Shown piece by piece: positions 9,106-18,629 of a stretch of DNA of 64,000 nucleotides; within the stretch, counting starts at the first letter, position 1, and each line of letters opens with the position of its first letter. The stretch comes from Streptomyces griseofuscus (lineage in GTDB: Bacteria > Actinomycetota > Actinomycetes > Streptomycetales > Streptomycetaceae). The stretch lies in assembly GCF_014673495.1 (NCBI RefSeq), contig NZ_CP051006.1, positions 372,001 to 436,000 of the forward strand, written 5' to 3'. Under the pieces are notes generated by a model. The model was not told the DNA's origin and did not search any database. It saw only the letters and a list, made by a program, of their open reading frames with translations. Both the position numbers and the translations under genes were made by a program.

Positions 9106-9585
9106 ATGAGCGCCATCCACATCGTCTGCGACTACCCGCACTCCCCCACGAAGGTCTGGCGCGCGGTCACCGATCCGGCACTCATTCCCTTGTGGACGGC
9201 GACGGGCGCCGGGGCACGACCGGAAGGATTCGCCACCACCATCGGCACCGAGTTCCGGTTCATCGCGAAGCCGAAGCCGGGGTGGAGTGGAATCGTCGAC
9301 TGCGTCGTGCTGGACGTGGACGAGCCGCGACTGCTGCGCTACTCGTGGACCGACCACGGCGGCGGCGAAACCACCGAGGTCACCTACCGGATCGAGCCTC
9401 AGGCCACAGGAACGCGCTTCACCTACGACCACGCGGGCTTCGCAGGAACCGGCGGGTTCTTCATGGCCCAGATCCTGGGCCACGTCCGGCGCAAGATGCT
9501 GCGCGTCGGCCTGCCCGCGGTACTCAACGACCTCGATGAGGCGGGCAGGCTCCGCCCCGGCAGCAGTCCCAAGCGCGGGATCTGA
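9106..9585 (+). CDS. SRPBCC (AHSA1/START-like) domain protein
   Basis: A 159-residue single-domain protein of the AHSA1/polyketide cyclase-like SRPBCC superfamily. The opening VCDYPHSPTKVWRAVTDP followed by WTATGA is the usual first strand and helix, and the C-terminal helix carries a G-rich turn. These proteins bind hydrophobic ligands in a helix-grip cavity. The ATG at 9106 has a GGGAG site five bases upstream and is preferred over an in-frame TTG at 9094. It is divergently paired with the TetR gene and is likely its target. The ligand is unknown. Confidence 0.85.
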   Translation: MSAIHIVCDYPHSPTKVWRAVTDPALIPLWTATGAGARPEGFATTIGTEFRFIAKPKPGWSGIVDCVVLDVDEPRLLRYSWTDHGGGETTEVTYRIEPQATGTRFTYDHAGFAGTGGFFMAQILGHVRRKMLRVGLPAVLNDLDEAGRLRPGSSPKRGI

Positions 9586-9670
9586 CGACTGCCGACCACA
9601 GGGCACGCGACTGACGGGCCCGGATGCGCGGGGCTCGTCGGAACGCGGGCCCTACAGCGCCCGGCCACCG

Positions 9671-10140
9671 GACCACCGCCCGGCTCGGTCATCAGGGCGA
9701 CGCCGTCGTCGACCTCTTCCGGCCTCCAGCCCGTGAAGTCGAGCAGCAGCCCGTCCAGCGGACCGCCGACCAGCGCGGCGTACGTCCGGTGCGGCAGCGG
9801 GCCGGGGTGGGGATCGTCGTGGTCAGAGCCGTATACCCGGCCCGCTGCCGAACCAAATGCAGAACTCCACCGTCGACGCTTCCGCAGGCGCGCGTTCGGC
9901 ATCCTCCGCCTGACGGCGCGCGACCAAAGCCTCGGCACGGTCGGCGACCTCCTGCGCGCACGGCCCGCACGGCCGGTCCCACCCGCCGGGCCACGAGTGC
10001 TGCCTGATCTGCTGCCAGCGCTCGTTGGTGGACTTCGCCCCGTACCGGGTGCACACCGGCAGCTGCGCCTCCCTGTGCGGCTGGAACGGATCACTGCCGA
10101 TCCGGCCGGGGTACCTCTCGCCCCGGTGGTGCGTCCGCAA
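9671..10140 (-). pseudogene. Frameshifted hypothetical protein remnant
   Basis: Two minus-strand stretches in different frames look protein-like. One (about 9880-10090) reads CTRYGAKSTNERWQQIRQH and continues with a CGPC motif. The other (about 9671-9835) reads HRTYAALVGGPLDGLLLD followed by GWRPEEVDDGVALMTE, a pattern I associate with uncharacterised actinobacterial proteins. A frame change of one position would join them. No intact gene covers the region, so it looks like a decayed gene. The assignment rests on pattern memory and is tentative. The rest of 9586-10534 shows nothing else I can support. Confidence 0.4.
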
Positions 10141-10534
10141 CGGTACCGGAGCGGGCTCGGGTCACGTCCCGCCTGACCGAACCGAGGGCGTGCGAGCGGC
10201 CAGCCCGGAACAGGCCGTGCTCGGTCACCAGAACCGGCGTCAGGAGCCAAAGGTGGATACCGACGGTCTCGGTCTCGGCGGTCGGCCGGAACAGGGGCTG
10301 CCCGGTGGCCCACCTTCCAGGCCTGACGACGCGGCGGGTCCCCGACCCCGGCTGTGCCGGTGGTGGCGGGCCGGCCCCCTGCCACCTCCGCTCACGCAGC
10401 AGCCGGGTGACCCGCCTGGCGCATTCCGAGCACGCGATCACGCCAACCGCGTTGCCAGAGAAGCGAGTTGATCGGCGTCCCCTACACTCGCTCCGGTCGC
10501 ACACTGGCACAGACGCATGGTGATCGGGGGCTTC

Positions 10535-11356
10535 ATGGCGTGCGCTGCAACGCAACGACGTACGAGGCGGGGACACACGGTGCTGGCCGTGTGCGGGGTA
10601 CTGCTCGCAGGCTGTTCCGGCTTGAGCGACGGTGGGCACCGGACCGGTCCGAGCGCCTCCGCCGCCGCGTCTTCACCGGCTGGACAGCGCGGGACGAATG
10701 TGACCAGCGAGCGCTTGACGGTCGACCCCGCGCGCGTCCCCACCACGCCGTCCACCGCCCTGGGCCTGGTCCGCGACATCACCGCGGGCCCGGAGAGCTA
10801 CGGTCCGGGCTACGTCAAGCGTTCCCCCTACGAGAGTGACCCGGCCGACTGGCCCGTCCTGGGCGCCGATTGCGTCTGGCGGCAGGAGTCACTGCCTGGC
10901 GACGTCCTCGCCACCTTCACCCGCTACAGCCGGCTGCCCGCGGCCGGCGCGCAGGGCGAGGTCCGCACCGCCGCCACCGTCACCCTGCACCACACCGCCG
11001 GGCAGGCGGACTGGGAGATGGCCAAGACGCTGGAGGAGGCACTGCGCTGCCCCGATCAGCAACTGCGTGCCACCGAGCGGATCATCGGCCTGAACTCCAT
11101 GGGCGCCGGCTACGGCACGAACGGCAACACCTCCGCCGACGACTACCTCATCGAGATGGGCACGTACGACAACCCGGCCCTCGGCAAGGGGTCGACGTAT
11201 TACATCTGGAACCAGGTCCGGCTCGGCCCGGTGACCATCGCCGTCGTCGTCGAGGGCGGCAAGGGCTTCGACCAGAGCGACCTGCTGACCGTCCAGGCAC
11301 GGGCGGTGGCCGGGATGGAGACCAAGGTGCGCAGCGAACTGGGGGCCCAGAAGTGA
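10535..11356 (+). CDS. Secreted lipoprotein, upstream of kinase-receptor pair
   Basis: A 273-residue lipoprotein with basic N-terminus, hydrophobic core and lipobox LLAGC, then a Ser/Ala-rich linker and a folded domain of about 220 residues of unknown family. The ATG at 10535 has GGGGG four bases upstream; the ATG at 10517 lacks a site. Its stop overlaps the GTG of the first kinase gene (GTGA), so the lipoprotein and kinase are co-translated. A surface lipoprotein made together with a receptor kinase suggests a ligand presenter or accessory sensor, which is inference from linkage. No catalytic motif is seen. Confidence 0.85.
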   Translation: MACAATQRRTRRGHTVLAVCGVLLAGCSGLSDGGHRTGPSASAAASSPAGQRGTNVTSERLTVDPARVPTTPSTALGLVRDITAGPESYGPGYVKRSPYESDPADWPVLGADCVWRQESLPGDVLATFTRYSRLPAAGAQGEVRTAATVTLHHTAGQADWEMAKTLEEALRCPDQQLRATERIIGLNSMGAGYGTNGNTSADDYLIEMGTYDNPALGKGSTYYIWNQVRLGPVTIAVVVEGGKGFDQSDLLTVQARAVAGMETKVRSELGAQK

Positions 11357-13476
11357 CCGACCGCTCCCTCCGTCCCTCCGACCCGTCGTTCATCGGCGGT
11401 CACCGCTTGCTCGCCCGGCTCGGCGAGGGCGGCATGGGCGTCGTCTATCTCGGCCGTACGGAGTCGGGTGCGCTCGCCGCCATCAAGGTGATCCAGTCCG
11501 AGTATGCGCACGACGACGCCTTCCGAGCCCGTTTCCGCCGCGAGGCGAACGCCGCCCGACGTGTGGACAGCCCGTGGGTGGTCAAGGTCACCGGCGCCGA
11601 TCCCGACGCCGAACAGCCCTGGCTGGCCACGGCCTTCGAGCCCGGTCCGTCCCTCGCGGACGCGGTCGGCCGGCACGGCCCGCTGCCCGTGCGGACGGTA
11701 CGGTTGCTCGGCAAGATGCTGGCCCGCGCGCTCGCCGCCGTGCACGAGGCCGGTCTGGTGCACCGGGACGTCAAGCCGGGCAACATCCTGCTCGCCGCCG
11801 ACGGCCCCCGCCTCATCGACTTCGGGATCGCCCGCTCCCTGGACGACACCGCGATCACCTCCGCCGACCTCGTCGTGGGCAGTCCCGGCTTCCTCTCCCC
11901 CGAGCAGGCCACGGCCGGCGGCGAGCACCTCGGGCCCGCGAGCGACGTGTTCTCGCTGGGCTGCGTGCTGGCCTACGCGGCGACCGGCCGGCCGCCCTTC
12001 GGCAGCGGCGCCGTCGCTGCCCTGCTCTACCGAGCCGTCCACGACGCCCCCGACCTCGACGGCGTGGAGGAGGAGACGGCCGCCGTCCTGCTGCGCTGTC
12101 TGGCCAAGGACCCCGCCGACCGGCCCTCCGCGGCCGAGCTGGACGCCGCCCTGGTGGAGGACGTGTCCCCCGGCACCGCCGAGTGGCTGCCCGCCGACGT
12201 CGTCCGCACGGTCGCCGAACGGTCGGCCGCGATGCTGGCCCTGCCCGAGATCCAGGCCACGCTCGCCGAGGCGCCGCCTACGCCCGCCCCGTCGCGCCGC
12301 AGGTTCCTCGCCGTCGCCTCGGGCGGTGCCGCCGTGCTCGCCGCGGGCGGCGTGGCCGCCTGGGCAGCCCGCGACACCGGCGGCAGCGGCAAGAGGCAGG
12401 CGGCCGCGCCCGGTTGGGCGCTCGGTGTGCAGGCCGATCTCAGCGGCGCAGGCCGGGGGGCCGGGCAGGCACAGGAGCAGGGGGCACGGCTCGCGGTGGA
12501 GGAGTTCAACGCCCGGCGCGACAAGCCGTTCACGCTGGAGTTGAAGACCTCCGACGACGCGGGCCGGGCCGAGCGTGCCGCCGCCGCGGCCAAGCGGCTC
12601 GCCGACGACCCGGACGTCCTGGCCGTGCTCGGCTCGAGTACCGACCAGACGACCCAGGCCGCGCTGCCCGTCTACGACGCGGCCCTGCTGCCCGTGATCA
12701 GCATGTCCGCCGGGCAGAACCTGTACCAGAACATCCGCTCCTTCGTACGCGGCCGCCCCCTGCACGGCACGGTCGCCATGAAACTGGCCTTCCACCTGGA
12801 GGCGACCAGCGCGGCCACCCCCGTCGGCGTCCTGCTGGACCGCACGGCAGGCGATGTGTCCTGGCAGACCATCCAGATGGTCAACTTCATCGTCCGGAAG
12901 TACGGCGACGCCACCCACCCCCGCGTCGTCCCGGCCGGCACGACCGACCTCGGGCCCGTACTGAAGGACATGCGGGGCGCCGGCATCAAGGCGTTCGTCT
13001 ACGCCGGGCCGCTGGAGGGGGCGATCCGGGCGGCCAGGGGACTGGCCGGCTTCGAGGGGCCGAAGTACGCGGCCGAACCCGCGCTCGATCCCAGGTTCGC
13101 CGCCGAGGAGAGCGCGGCGGGCTGGACGGTCGTGGCCACGGCGATCGGTCCCGACGCGGCTCGGGTCCACTCCTTCGCCCAGGCGTTCCACAGACGGTAC
13201 GGCCGCGCACCCGCGTTCTGGGCGGCCGAGGGATACGACGCGGCGAACCTGCTGATACACCGGCTCACCGCCATCCGGGGCCAGCGCCCGGCGCGCAAGG
13301 CGCTGGTCGCCCCGCTCCAGGCCGCCACGTACCGGGGCATCAGCCGGGACTTCGCCTTCGACCAGAAGATGCTGCAGCTCAGCACCCCCGCCAGCTTCGT
13401 CCACCGGGTGCGCGACGGCGCCTTCCAGTACCTCGGACCCGCCCCGGACAGGGCGCCACAGCCGAAGGGGAGGTGA
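11353..13476 (+). CDS. Ser/Thr protein kinase fused to periplasmic-binding-type receptor (copy 1)
   Basis: A 707-residue membrane receptor kinase. The cytoplasmic PknB-like kinase domain (about 14-275) has the P-loop GEGGMG, catalytic K45 in AAIKVI, HRD at 137-139 and DFG at 156-158. A single membrane segment at about 318-341 follows SRRRFL (314-319). The extracytoplasmic part (about 355-707) is a branched-chain amino-acid-binding-like (Peripla_BP_6) domain, starting GVQADLSGAG and containing GARLAVEEFNAR. Such fusions couple ligand binding outside to phosphorylation inside. The triple arginine just before the membrane segment resembles a Tat signal. The next gene is a paralogue with the same layout. 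Confidence 0.93.
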   Translation: MTDRSLRPSDPSFIGGHRLLARLGEGGMGVVYLGRTESGALAAIKVIQSEYAHDDAFRARFRREANAARRVDSPWVVKVTGADPDAEQPWLATAFEPGPSLADAVGRHGPLPVRTVRLLGKMLARALAAVHEAGLVHRDVKPGNILLAADGPRLIDFGIARSLDDTAITSADLVVGSPGFLSPEQATAGGEHLGPASDVFSLGCVLAYAATGRPPFGSGAVAALLYRAVHDAPDLDGVEEETAAVLLRCLAKDPADRPSAAELDAALVEDVSPGTAEWLPADVVRTVAERSAAMLALPEIQATLAEAPPTPAPSRRRFLAVASGGAAVLAAGGVAAWAARDTGGSGKRQAAAPGWALGVQADLSGAGRGAGQAQEQGARLAVEEFNARRDKPFTLELKTSDDAGRAERAAAAAKRLADDPDVLAVLGSSTDQTTQAALPVYDAALLPVISMSAGQNLYQNIRSFVRGRPLHGTVAMKLAFHLEATSAATPVGVLLDRTAGDVSWQTIQMVNFIVRKYGDATHPRVVPAGTTDLGPVLKDMRGAGIKAFVYAGPLEGAIRAARGLAGFEGPKYAAEPALDPRFAAEESAAGWTVVATAIGPDAARVHSFAQAFHRRYGRAPAFWAAEGYDAANLLIHRLTAIRGQRPARKALVAPLQAATYRGISRDFAFDQKMLQLSTPASFVHRVRDGAFQYLGPAPDRAPQPKGR

Positions 13477-13478
13477 CG

Positions 13479-15644
13479 GTGCGTCCGCTCACCGCCCAGG
13501 ACCCGGTGTCGGTCGGCGGACACCGCCTGCTCGCGCGGATCGGCGCGGGCGGTATGGGCGTCGTCTACCTCGCCCGTTCCAAGGGCGGTGCCCTTGCCGC
13601 CCTGAAGGTGATCCGCGCCGAGCACGCCGCCGATCCGGGGTTCCGGGCCCGTTTCCGCCGTGAGGCACAGGCCGCCGCGCGGGTCGACGGCCGCTGGACC
13701 GCGCCCGTGACCGCCGCCGACCCCGAGGCGGCCGAACCCTGGATCGCCACCGCCTTCGTCCCCGGGCCCTCGCTCGCCGAGACCGTCGCCGGGTACGGGC
13801 CGCTGCCCCCGCGCACCGTACTGGCGCTGGGTGCGCGGCTCGCCGAGGCGCTCGCCGCTGTCCACACGGCCGGGCTGGTGCACCGCGACATCAAACCGGG
13901 CAATGTGCTGCTGGCCCTCGACGGGCCCCGCCTCATCGACTTCGGCATCGCCCGCGTCGGCGGCGCCACCGCCCTGACCGCCACCGACGTGGTGATCGGC
14001 ACGCCCGGCTATCTCGCACCGGAACAGGCACGCGCCCGCGACGAGGAAGTCGGCCCGCCCAGCGACGTCTTCGCCCTGGGCTGCGTCCTCGCCTACGCGG
14101 CGACCGGCCGGCCGCCCTTCGGCGGCGGAACGGTGCCCGCCGTCATCTTCCGGACCGTGCACGAGGAGCCCCGACTCGACGGCATCACGGAGGACGGGCT
14201 GCGGAACCTGGTCGCCCGCTGTCTCGCCAAGGACCCGGCCGCCCGCCCGACCGTGCCCGAACTGCGTGCCGCGCTCGGCGACTTCTGCACCGACGACTGG
14301 CTGCCGCCCACTCTGCCCGCAGTGATCGCCGAACGGTCGGCCGAGGTGCTGCGCCTGCCCGAGCCCGAGCGGCCCACGACACCGGAAACGCCGGTGGACG
14401 AGCCGCCCGCCCCGAGCCGCCGGCGCCTGCTGGTGCTGGGCGGTACGGCGGCCGTCATGCTGACCGTCGGCGGCTCCACGGCCGCCTGGCTGACCGGCCG
14501 CGGCAATTCACCGTCCGCCGCCCCCTCCCGCCCACGCCGTACCGTCGCCGTGCAGGCCGACCTCTCCGGTTCCGGCAAGGAGCTCGGTGCCTCGGTCGAG
14601 CACGGCGTCCGGCTGGCGGTGGAACAGCACAACGCGCGCGCGGACCGCCCCTTCGACCTGGCCCTCACCGTCCTCGACGACGCGGGAGACGCGGGCCGGG
14701 CCAAGGAGGCGGCCCGACGCCTCGTCGCGGACGGCCGGGTGTGCGCGGTGATCGGGCCGACGTCCGACACCACGGCCCTCGCGGCCGCGGACCAGTACAA
14801 GGCGGCGCTCCTGCCGATGGTGACGGCCTGGGCGGGCTCGGACTCCCTGTACGCCGCGGTGGACATGAAGAACTCCACGTCGTCCGTGTTCCAGCTGCGT
14901 CCTTCCGACACCGCGATCGACACACCCCTGGTCCGCTATCTCACCAGCGTGCGCCCGGCCCGCCGCACCTTCCTCGTCGAGGACCAGGCGGCCCGCGATT
15001 ACAGCTGGCTGATCGCCCAGAACCTGGCTGCGAACCCTCCGTCGAACGGCACGATCGTCCGCCACCAAGTCGCCGCCACGGCTGACTTCGGTCCCGCGGT
15101 CACCGCCGCCATCGCGGCACGCGCACAGGCCGTCGTCTACTGCGGTAGCTCCTCTCGGCGCGCGGCCTCCTGCGCACGGGCGCTACGGGCGGCGGGGTTC
15201 ACCGGCACCCCCGCGGCGACCGAAGCCGTCCTCACGCCCGAGTTCCTGCGCGCGGCCGGTCCCGCGGCCGAGGGATGGGTCTTCTCGGCGACGTTCGTGG
15301 ACCCGTCCCGTCTTGCGCCTGCCGCCGCTTTCGTACGGTCGTTCAAGAAACGGTACGGCGTCCAGAGCGTCGGCCGGGGCGCGGCCGAGGGCTACGACGC
15401 CCTCGGTCTCGTCGCGCACGCCCTCGGTCTCGTCGCGCACGCCCTCGCGTCCCCGGGAACGGGCCCTGTGGACCGTAGCAACCTCACCCACCGGCTGAGG
15501 GCCGTGTCGTACCGGGGCATCACCCGGACGTTCGCCTTCCGGAACCGCGCCGCGGAGGTGGACGAGGAGCCAGGGCTGTTCCTGTGGCGGGTGGAGCACG
15601 GGACGCCGATCTTCCTGGGCCAGTACCAGGAGGCAAAGGTCTAG
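13479..15644 (+). CDS. Ser/Thr protein kinase fused to periplasmic-binding-type receptor (copy 2)
   Basis: A 721-residue paralogue of the preceding gene with the same architecture. The kinase domain has K43, HRD from H135 and DFG from D154. A membrane segment follows SRRRLL (313-318), then comes an extracytoplasmic ligand-binding domain that starts AVQADLSGSG and contains GVRLAVEQHNAR. The GTG at 13479 has AGGGGAGG upstream; the GTG at 13473, overlapping the previous stop, is the alternative. The two receptors diverge more in the ligand domain than in the kinase, suggesting different ligands. Near the C-terminus a perfect 21-bp tandem duplication repeats seven residues (ALGLVAH). Confidence 0.92.
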   Translation: MRPLTAQDPVSVGGHRLLARIGAGGMGVVYLARSKGGALAALKVIRAEHAADPGFRARFRREAQAAARVDGRWTAPVTAADPEAAEPWIATAFVPGPSLAETVAGYGPLPPRTVLALGARLAEALAAVHTAGLVHRDIKPGNVLLALDGPRLIDFGIARVGGATALTATDVVIGTPGYLAPEQARARDEEVGPPSDVFALGCVLAYAATGRPPFGGGTVPAVIFRTVHEEPRLDGITEDGLRNLVARCLAKDPAARPTVPELRAALGDFCTDDWLPPTLPAVIAERSAEVLRLPEPERPTTPETPVDEPPAPSRRRLLVLGGTAAVMLTVGGSTAAWLTGRGNSPSAAPSRPRRTVAVQADLSGSGKELGASVEHGVRLAVEQHNARADRPFDLALTVLDDAGDAGRAKEAARRLVADGRVCAVIGPTSDTTALAAADQYKAALLPMVTAWAGSDSLYAAVDMKNSTSSVFQLRPSDTAIDTPLVRYLTSVRPARRTFLVEDQAARDYSWLIAQNLAANPPSNGTIVRHQVAATADFGPAVTAAIAARAQAVVYCGSSSRRAASCARALRAAGFTGTPAATEAVLTPEFLRAAGPAAEGWVFSATFVDPSRLAPAAAFVRSFKKRYGVQSVGRGAAEGYDALGLVAHALGLVAHALASPGTGPVDRSNLTHRLRAVSYRGITRTFAFRNRAAEVDEEPGLFLWRVEHGTPIFLGQYQEAKV
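15399..15440 (+). repeat. Perfect 21-bp tandem duplication inside kinase copy 2
   Basis: Two identical head-to-tail 21-base units (15399-15419 and 15420-15440), each GCCCTCGGTCTCG followed by TCGCGCAC. The repeat keeps the frame and doubles ALGLVAH in the ligand-binding domain. The first kinase has no such insertion at the matching place. This looks like recent slippage. Confidence 0.9.
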
Positions 15645-15779
15645 CGTTCGCGGCCGCTCCCCAGGTGCCCGCCGAGCCGGTGTAGCACAGGAGGCGCCAG
15701 CCTGAGCCGACGTGCTGCCGCGTCGGGCGAGACCATTGCCGACGTGCACCTCCTGGTCGTGCTCGGTGCGCGTCCTCTT

Positions 15780-15950
15780 CGTGGAACCAGGGGCAGCCGC
15801 GAGGGCAACGGAATCGCGCGACCCCCAACCGGGGGAACTCCGGCATCGGGATGGTGCTCGGCCCCACCCGGCGGCGTGCGGCGACCAGATCGACGGGCGG
15901 CAGGCGGCCGGCAAGGGCATCCAGGGCTTCGTAGCTCCCCCCGGCAGTGT
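15780..15950 (-). pseudogene. Possible remnant of a Cys-motif protein
   Basis: In the 400-base gap between the kinase and the phosphatase, one minus-strand frame reads GGSYEALDALAGRLPP, then MPEFPRLGVARFRCPRGC and PWFHEE. The C-x3-C plus aromatic/His pattern looks like a protein-coding zinc-ribbon piece, but no start site or downstream continuation is present. I treat it as a short remnant. Family not recognised. Confidence 0.3.
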
Positions 15951-16047
15951 GCCCGGTCTGCCGCCGTACCTGCTTCAGTGCGCACGTGAGGCGTTCACCT
16001 GTCAGCGTCGTCCACGACGGCGGTACGGTCGTCCCCCCGCTGCGGGA

Positions 16048-17763
16048 TCAGCGGGGGGTGCGTACGGCGAGGAGAGCGACATCGTCGTGGCCCGTCGGGC
16101 GGGCGCGGTGCAGCAGTTGGTCCGTGAACGACGCGAGCGGGCGGTGCGCGAGCGCTGCGGCGTGCTGCCGAAGACGCTCCATCCCGTCGTCGAGGGAGCA
16201 GCCCGGAGTCTCGATGAGACCGTCGGTGTAGAGGACCAAGGTGGAACCCGGCGGGAGCTTTGCGACGGCGTCGGGCCGGGTCGTGTGCTGCCGCAGGCCA
16301 GTGCCCAGCAGGAGGCCGTGTCCGTCGGTGAGGTAGTCAGCCAGGCCGTCCCGAGTGACCAGCAGCGGCGGGGGGTGGCCGGCGTTCGTCCAGGTGAGTT
16401 CCCACGTGTCGTCGGTGGTCTGGGCCAGACGGGCGAAGACCAGCGTGGCCATGGTGACGTCGGTGAGGGGCTGGATCGCCTCATCCAGGTGTGCCACGAC
16501 TCGGCTGGCGGGGCGCTGCTGGGACCAGGCGTAGGCGCGCAGGATGTTCCGCATCTGGGCCATGCCCGCGGCCGCCTCCAGGTCGTGCCCGACGACGTCC
16601 CCGATGGCCACGGCGATCGCGCCGTCCGGCAGGGTGAAAGCGTCGTACCAGTCCCCGCCGACCTGCGAGGCGTCGGGTGCGGGCAGGTAGCGGACGGTCA
16701 TCTCCAGCCCCTGCACCTGGGGCATCTGCGGCAGCAGGTGCTTTTGCATGGTCTCGGCCACCGCGCGCTGGCGCTGGTAGAGGCGGGCATTGTCCAGCGC
16801 CAGTGCGGCGCGGCGACCGATGTCCTCGAACAGCGGGATGTCGGAGTCGGTGTAGTTGCCCGGCGTCGTGGACCGGCCCAGCGTCAGGGCCCCCAGGACG
16901 TCACGCGCGCCGCGCAGCGGCACGATGGCCGCGGAGTGGATGCCGGTGGCCTCGAACAGCTTGTGCTGTTCCACCGCGATCCCCGAGTCGGGCGCGCCTC
17001 GGTAGTTCTCAGGTCCCGCCAGCGTGGACGTGACCCCGCGCAGCGCCCGCGACAGCGGCATAGGCGACTCCTCGGGGATCGGCGGCATCGGCCCTTCGAG
17101 GTCGGTACGGTGCTTCAGCGCCGTACCGTCGGCCTGGACCACGGCCTTGCGCCACACTTCGTCCCGCTCCACGATCAGGTCGACGACCACCCAGTCCGCC
17201 AGTCTGGGCAGGAGCAGATCCGTGAGCCGCCGTACCGTCTCGTCGGCGTCCAGGGTGGAGGTCAGCCGCGTGGTGGTCTCGGCCAGCAGGGCCAGCCGCT
17301 CCACCTCCGTCAGCGGCACAGCGGGGCGGTCGGCAGTCCGTGCCGCCGGCGCCGAGGGATCAGGGCAGTGAAAAATCACGAGCGTGCCGGTTTCCTGACC
17401 GCCGAGCTCGTACGGAGTGATCAACCACGAGACAGGAATGACGGAGCCGTCACCGTGAGCGAAGAACTCCTGGTCGCCCTGGGCGGCTCGTCCACTGTGG
17501 AACGCTTGGCGCATCCCGCACTGCGCCGCGGCCAGCGGACGACCGTGTGCCCCACGGTGCAGCAATTCGTGCGCGTCCTGCCCGACCACGTTCTCCGCGC
17601 TCCTGCCCAGCAGACGAAGCGCGGCGCTGTTGACCGCCAGTATCCGGCCCGCCTTGTCCACCACATAGGCACCACTGCCGATGACCTCCAGCGCACTCGC
17701 TGCGGGCCCCAGCGACGCGTCTTTGGCCTGCACAGAGTCCTCTCTGTGTCCCTGCTCCGGCAC
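16048..17763 (-). CDS. PAS-GAF-SpoIIE (PP2C) serine phosphatase
   Basis: A 571-residue cytoplasmic signalling phosphatase. A PAS domain covers about 20-130 (SGAYVVDKAGRILAVN, LLGRSAENVVGQ), a GAF domain about 165-325 and a SpoIIE/RsbU PP2C domain about 345-571. The metal-binding aspartates lie in VGGDWYDAF and GDVVGHD, and the C-terminal GHDDVALL is intact. Such enzymes dephosphorylate anti-anti-sigma factors. The GTG at 17763 has GAGGAGG eight bases upstream. No sigma-factor partner gene lies beside it, so it probably acts in trans. The long open frame on the opposite strand is a shadow. Confidence 0.93.
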   Translation of the reverse strand: MPEQGHREDSVQAKDASLGPAASALEVIGSGAYVVDKAGRILAVNSAALRLLGRSAENVVGQDAHELLHRGAHGRPLAAAQCGMRQAFHSGRAAQGDQEFFAHGDGSVIPVSWLITPYELGGQETGTLVIFHCPDPSAPAARTADRPAVPLTEVERLALLAETTTRLTSTLDADETVRRLTDLLLPRLADWVVVDLIVERDEVWRKAVVQADGTALKHRTDLEGPMPPIPEESPMPLSRALRGVTSTLAGPENYRGAPDSGIAVEQHKLFEATGIHSAAIVPLRGARDVLGALTLGRSTTPGNYTDSDIPLFEDIGRRAALALDNARLYQRQRAVAETMQKHLLPQMPQVQGLEMTVRYLPAPDASQVGGDWYDAFTLPDGAIAVAIGDVVGHDLEAAAGMAQMRNILRAYAWSQQRPASRVVAHLDEAIQPLTDVTMATLVFARLAQTTDDTWELTWTNAGHPPPLLVTRDGLADYLTDGHGLLLGTGLRQHTTRPDAVAKLPPGSTLVLYTDGLIETPGCSLDDGMERLRQHAAALAHRPLASFTDQLLHRARPTGHDDVALLAVRTPR

Positions 17764-17999
17764 CGCTGCCGCCTCCTCAAGCCGTACGCTGTGTCGTCCG
17801 ATTTTCCCTCAGCCCGACATGGTGCGCGCTCACATCTGCCCCAGTGGGCTCGGTCCAACCCCCGGCACGGCCTCGCGCACCAGCCAGGTGTGGAGCGCGC
17901 CAGTAGACCTGGGCTCGTCGGATGCCGAGATTCCGCCGGCGCCGGCGGCCGCGGCTGCCGTGGATGCAAGCCCCAGATCGGTGGTGCACCTGGCGAAGG

Positions 18000-18543
18000 T
18001 CTCCGCGCGCTCGCTCCGCATGGCGCCACCGAGGCGGGCAGGCGGTCGGCGACGGTGTCCGCGCGGACGGCGGTTCGCCCATGGTTGATCCGCACCCGGG
18101 TGCTGCGGGCGACGGCCAGGACGTATGTGATCCGGCGGGACTCGAGCAGGGCGCGCAGGCTCGGGTCCTGGCCATATGCCTCGTCGCCGGTCACCCGGGA
18201 GGCGTCCAGGGTGCGGCGTTCGGCGTCCTGGCACCAGGAGTGCTGGGGCAGGTAGAGCCGGCGGTCGATCAGCACCCGTCCCTTGCTGGAGGCGAGCGAG
18301 GAACACGCCCCGACCTGGGTGTTCTCGATCCGGCCGACGGTGCTGGTGTACTGCCGCTGCACGCGGACCTCGTCCGCGTCCCAACGGGCGCTTCGCGGTA
18401 GTCGTCGCATCGGACCTGGGCGGGCGTGCCCGGCCTGTTCGGCCAGCCGCCAGCAGTTCTTCCGCTCGATAGGACAGCAGGCCGAGCACGAAGACGCGGG
18501 CGGACGCCCGTGGTTCCACCCGTCGAAACCGGCCCGCGGCCAT
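18000..18543 (-). pseudogene. IS701-type transposase remnant
   Basis: Fragments of an IS701 (IS4-like) DDE transposase in two frames. One frame gives the N-terminus MAAGRFRRVEPRASAR and FVLGLLS; a shift leads to ERKNCWRLAEQAGHARPGP. Then VQRQYTSTVGRIENTQVG, IDRRLYLPQHSWC, SRVTGDEAYGQDPSLRALL and LAVARSTRVRINHGRT follow in order. Two segments are missing: the N-terminal part between RSARWDAD and VQRQYT, and the part between the tail of ERRTLD and the SRVTGDEAYG motif. The C-terminal third is absent. No terminal inverted repeats were identified. The element is dead. Confidence 0.75.
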
Positions 18544-18629
18544 CGCACGATCTTCAGGAGTCCACACAACCCCCAATGATCATGCCCTGGCCGTTCCAGC
18601 CGTCGCGCGCGTCGGACGCGATCGCAAGG

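Noticed and set aside
10870..13476. An upstream start for kinase copy 1 at 10870 (868 codons)
   Set aside because: The added 161 residues overlap the lipoprotein gene in another frame. The GTG at 11353 overlaps the lipoprotein stop and gives a normal kinase N-terminus.
15712..18255. An 847-codon plus-strand frame over the PP2C gene
   Set aside because: It is a shadow of the PAS-GAF-SpoIIE gene, with GGR/GQR-type low-complexity composition.
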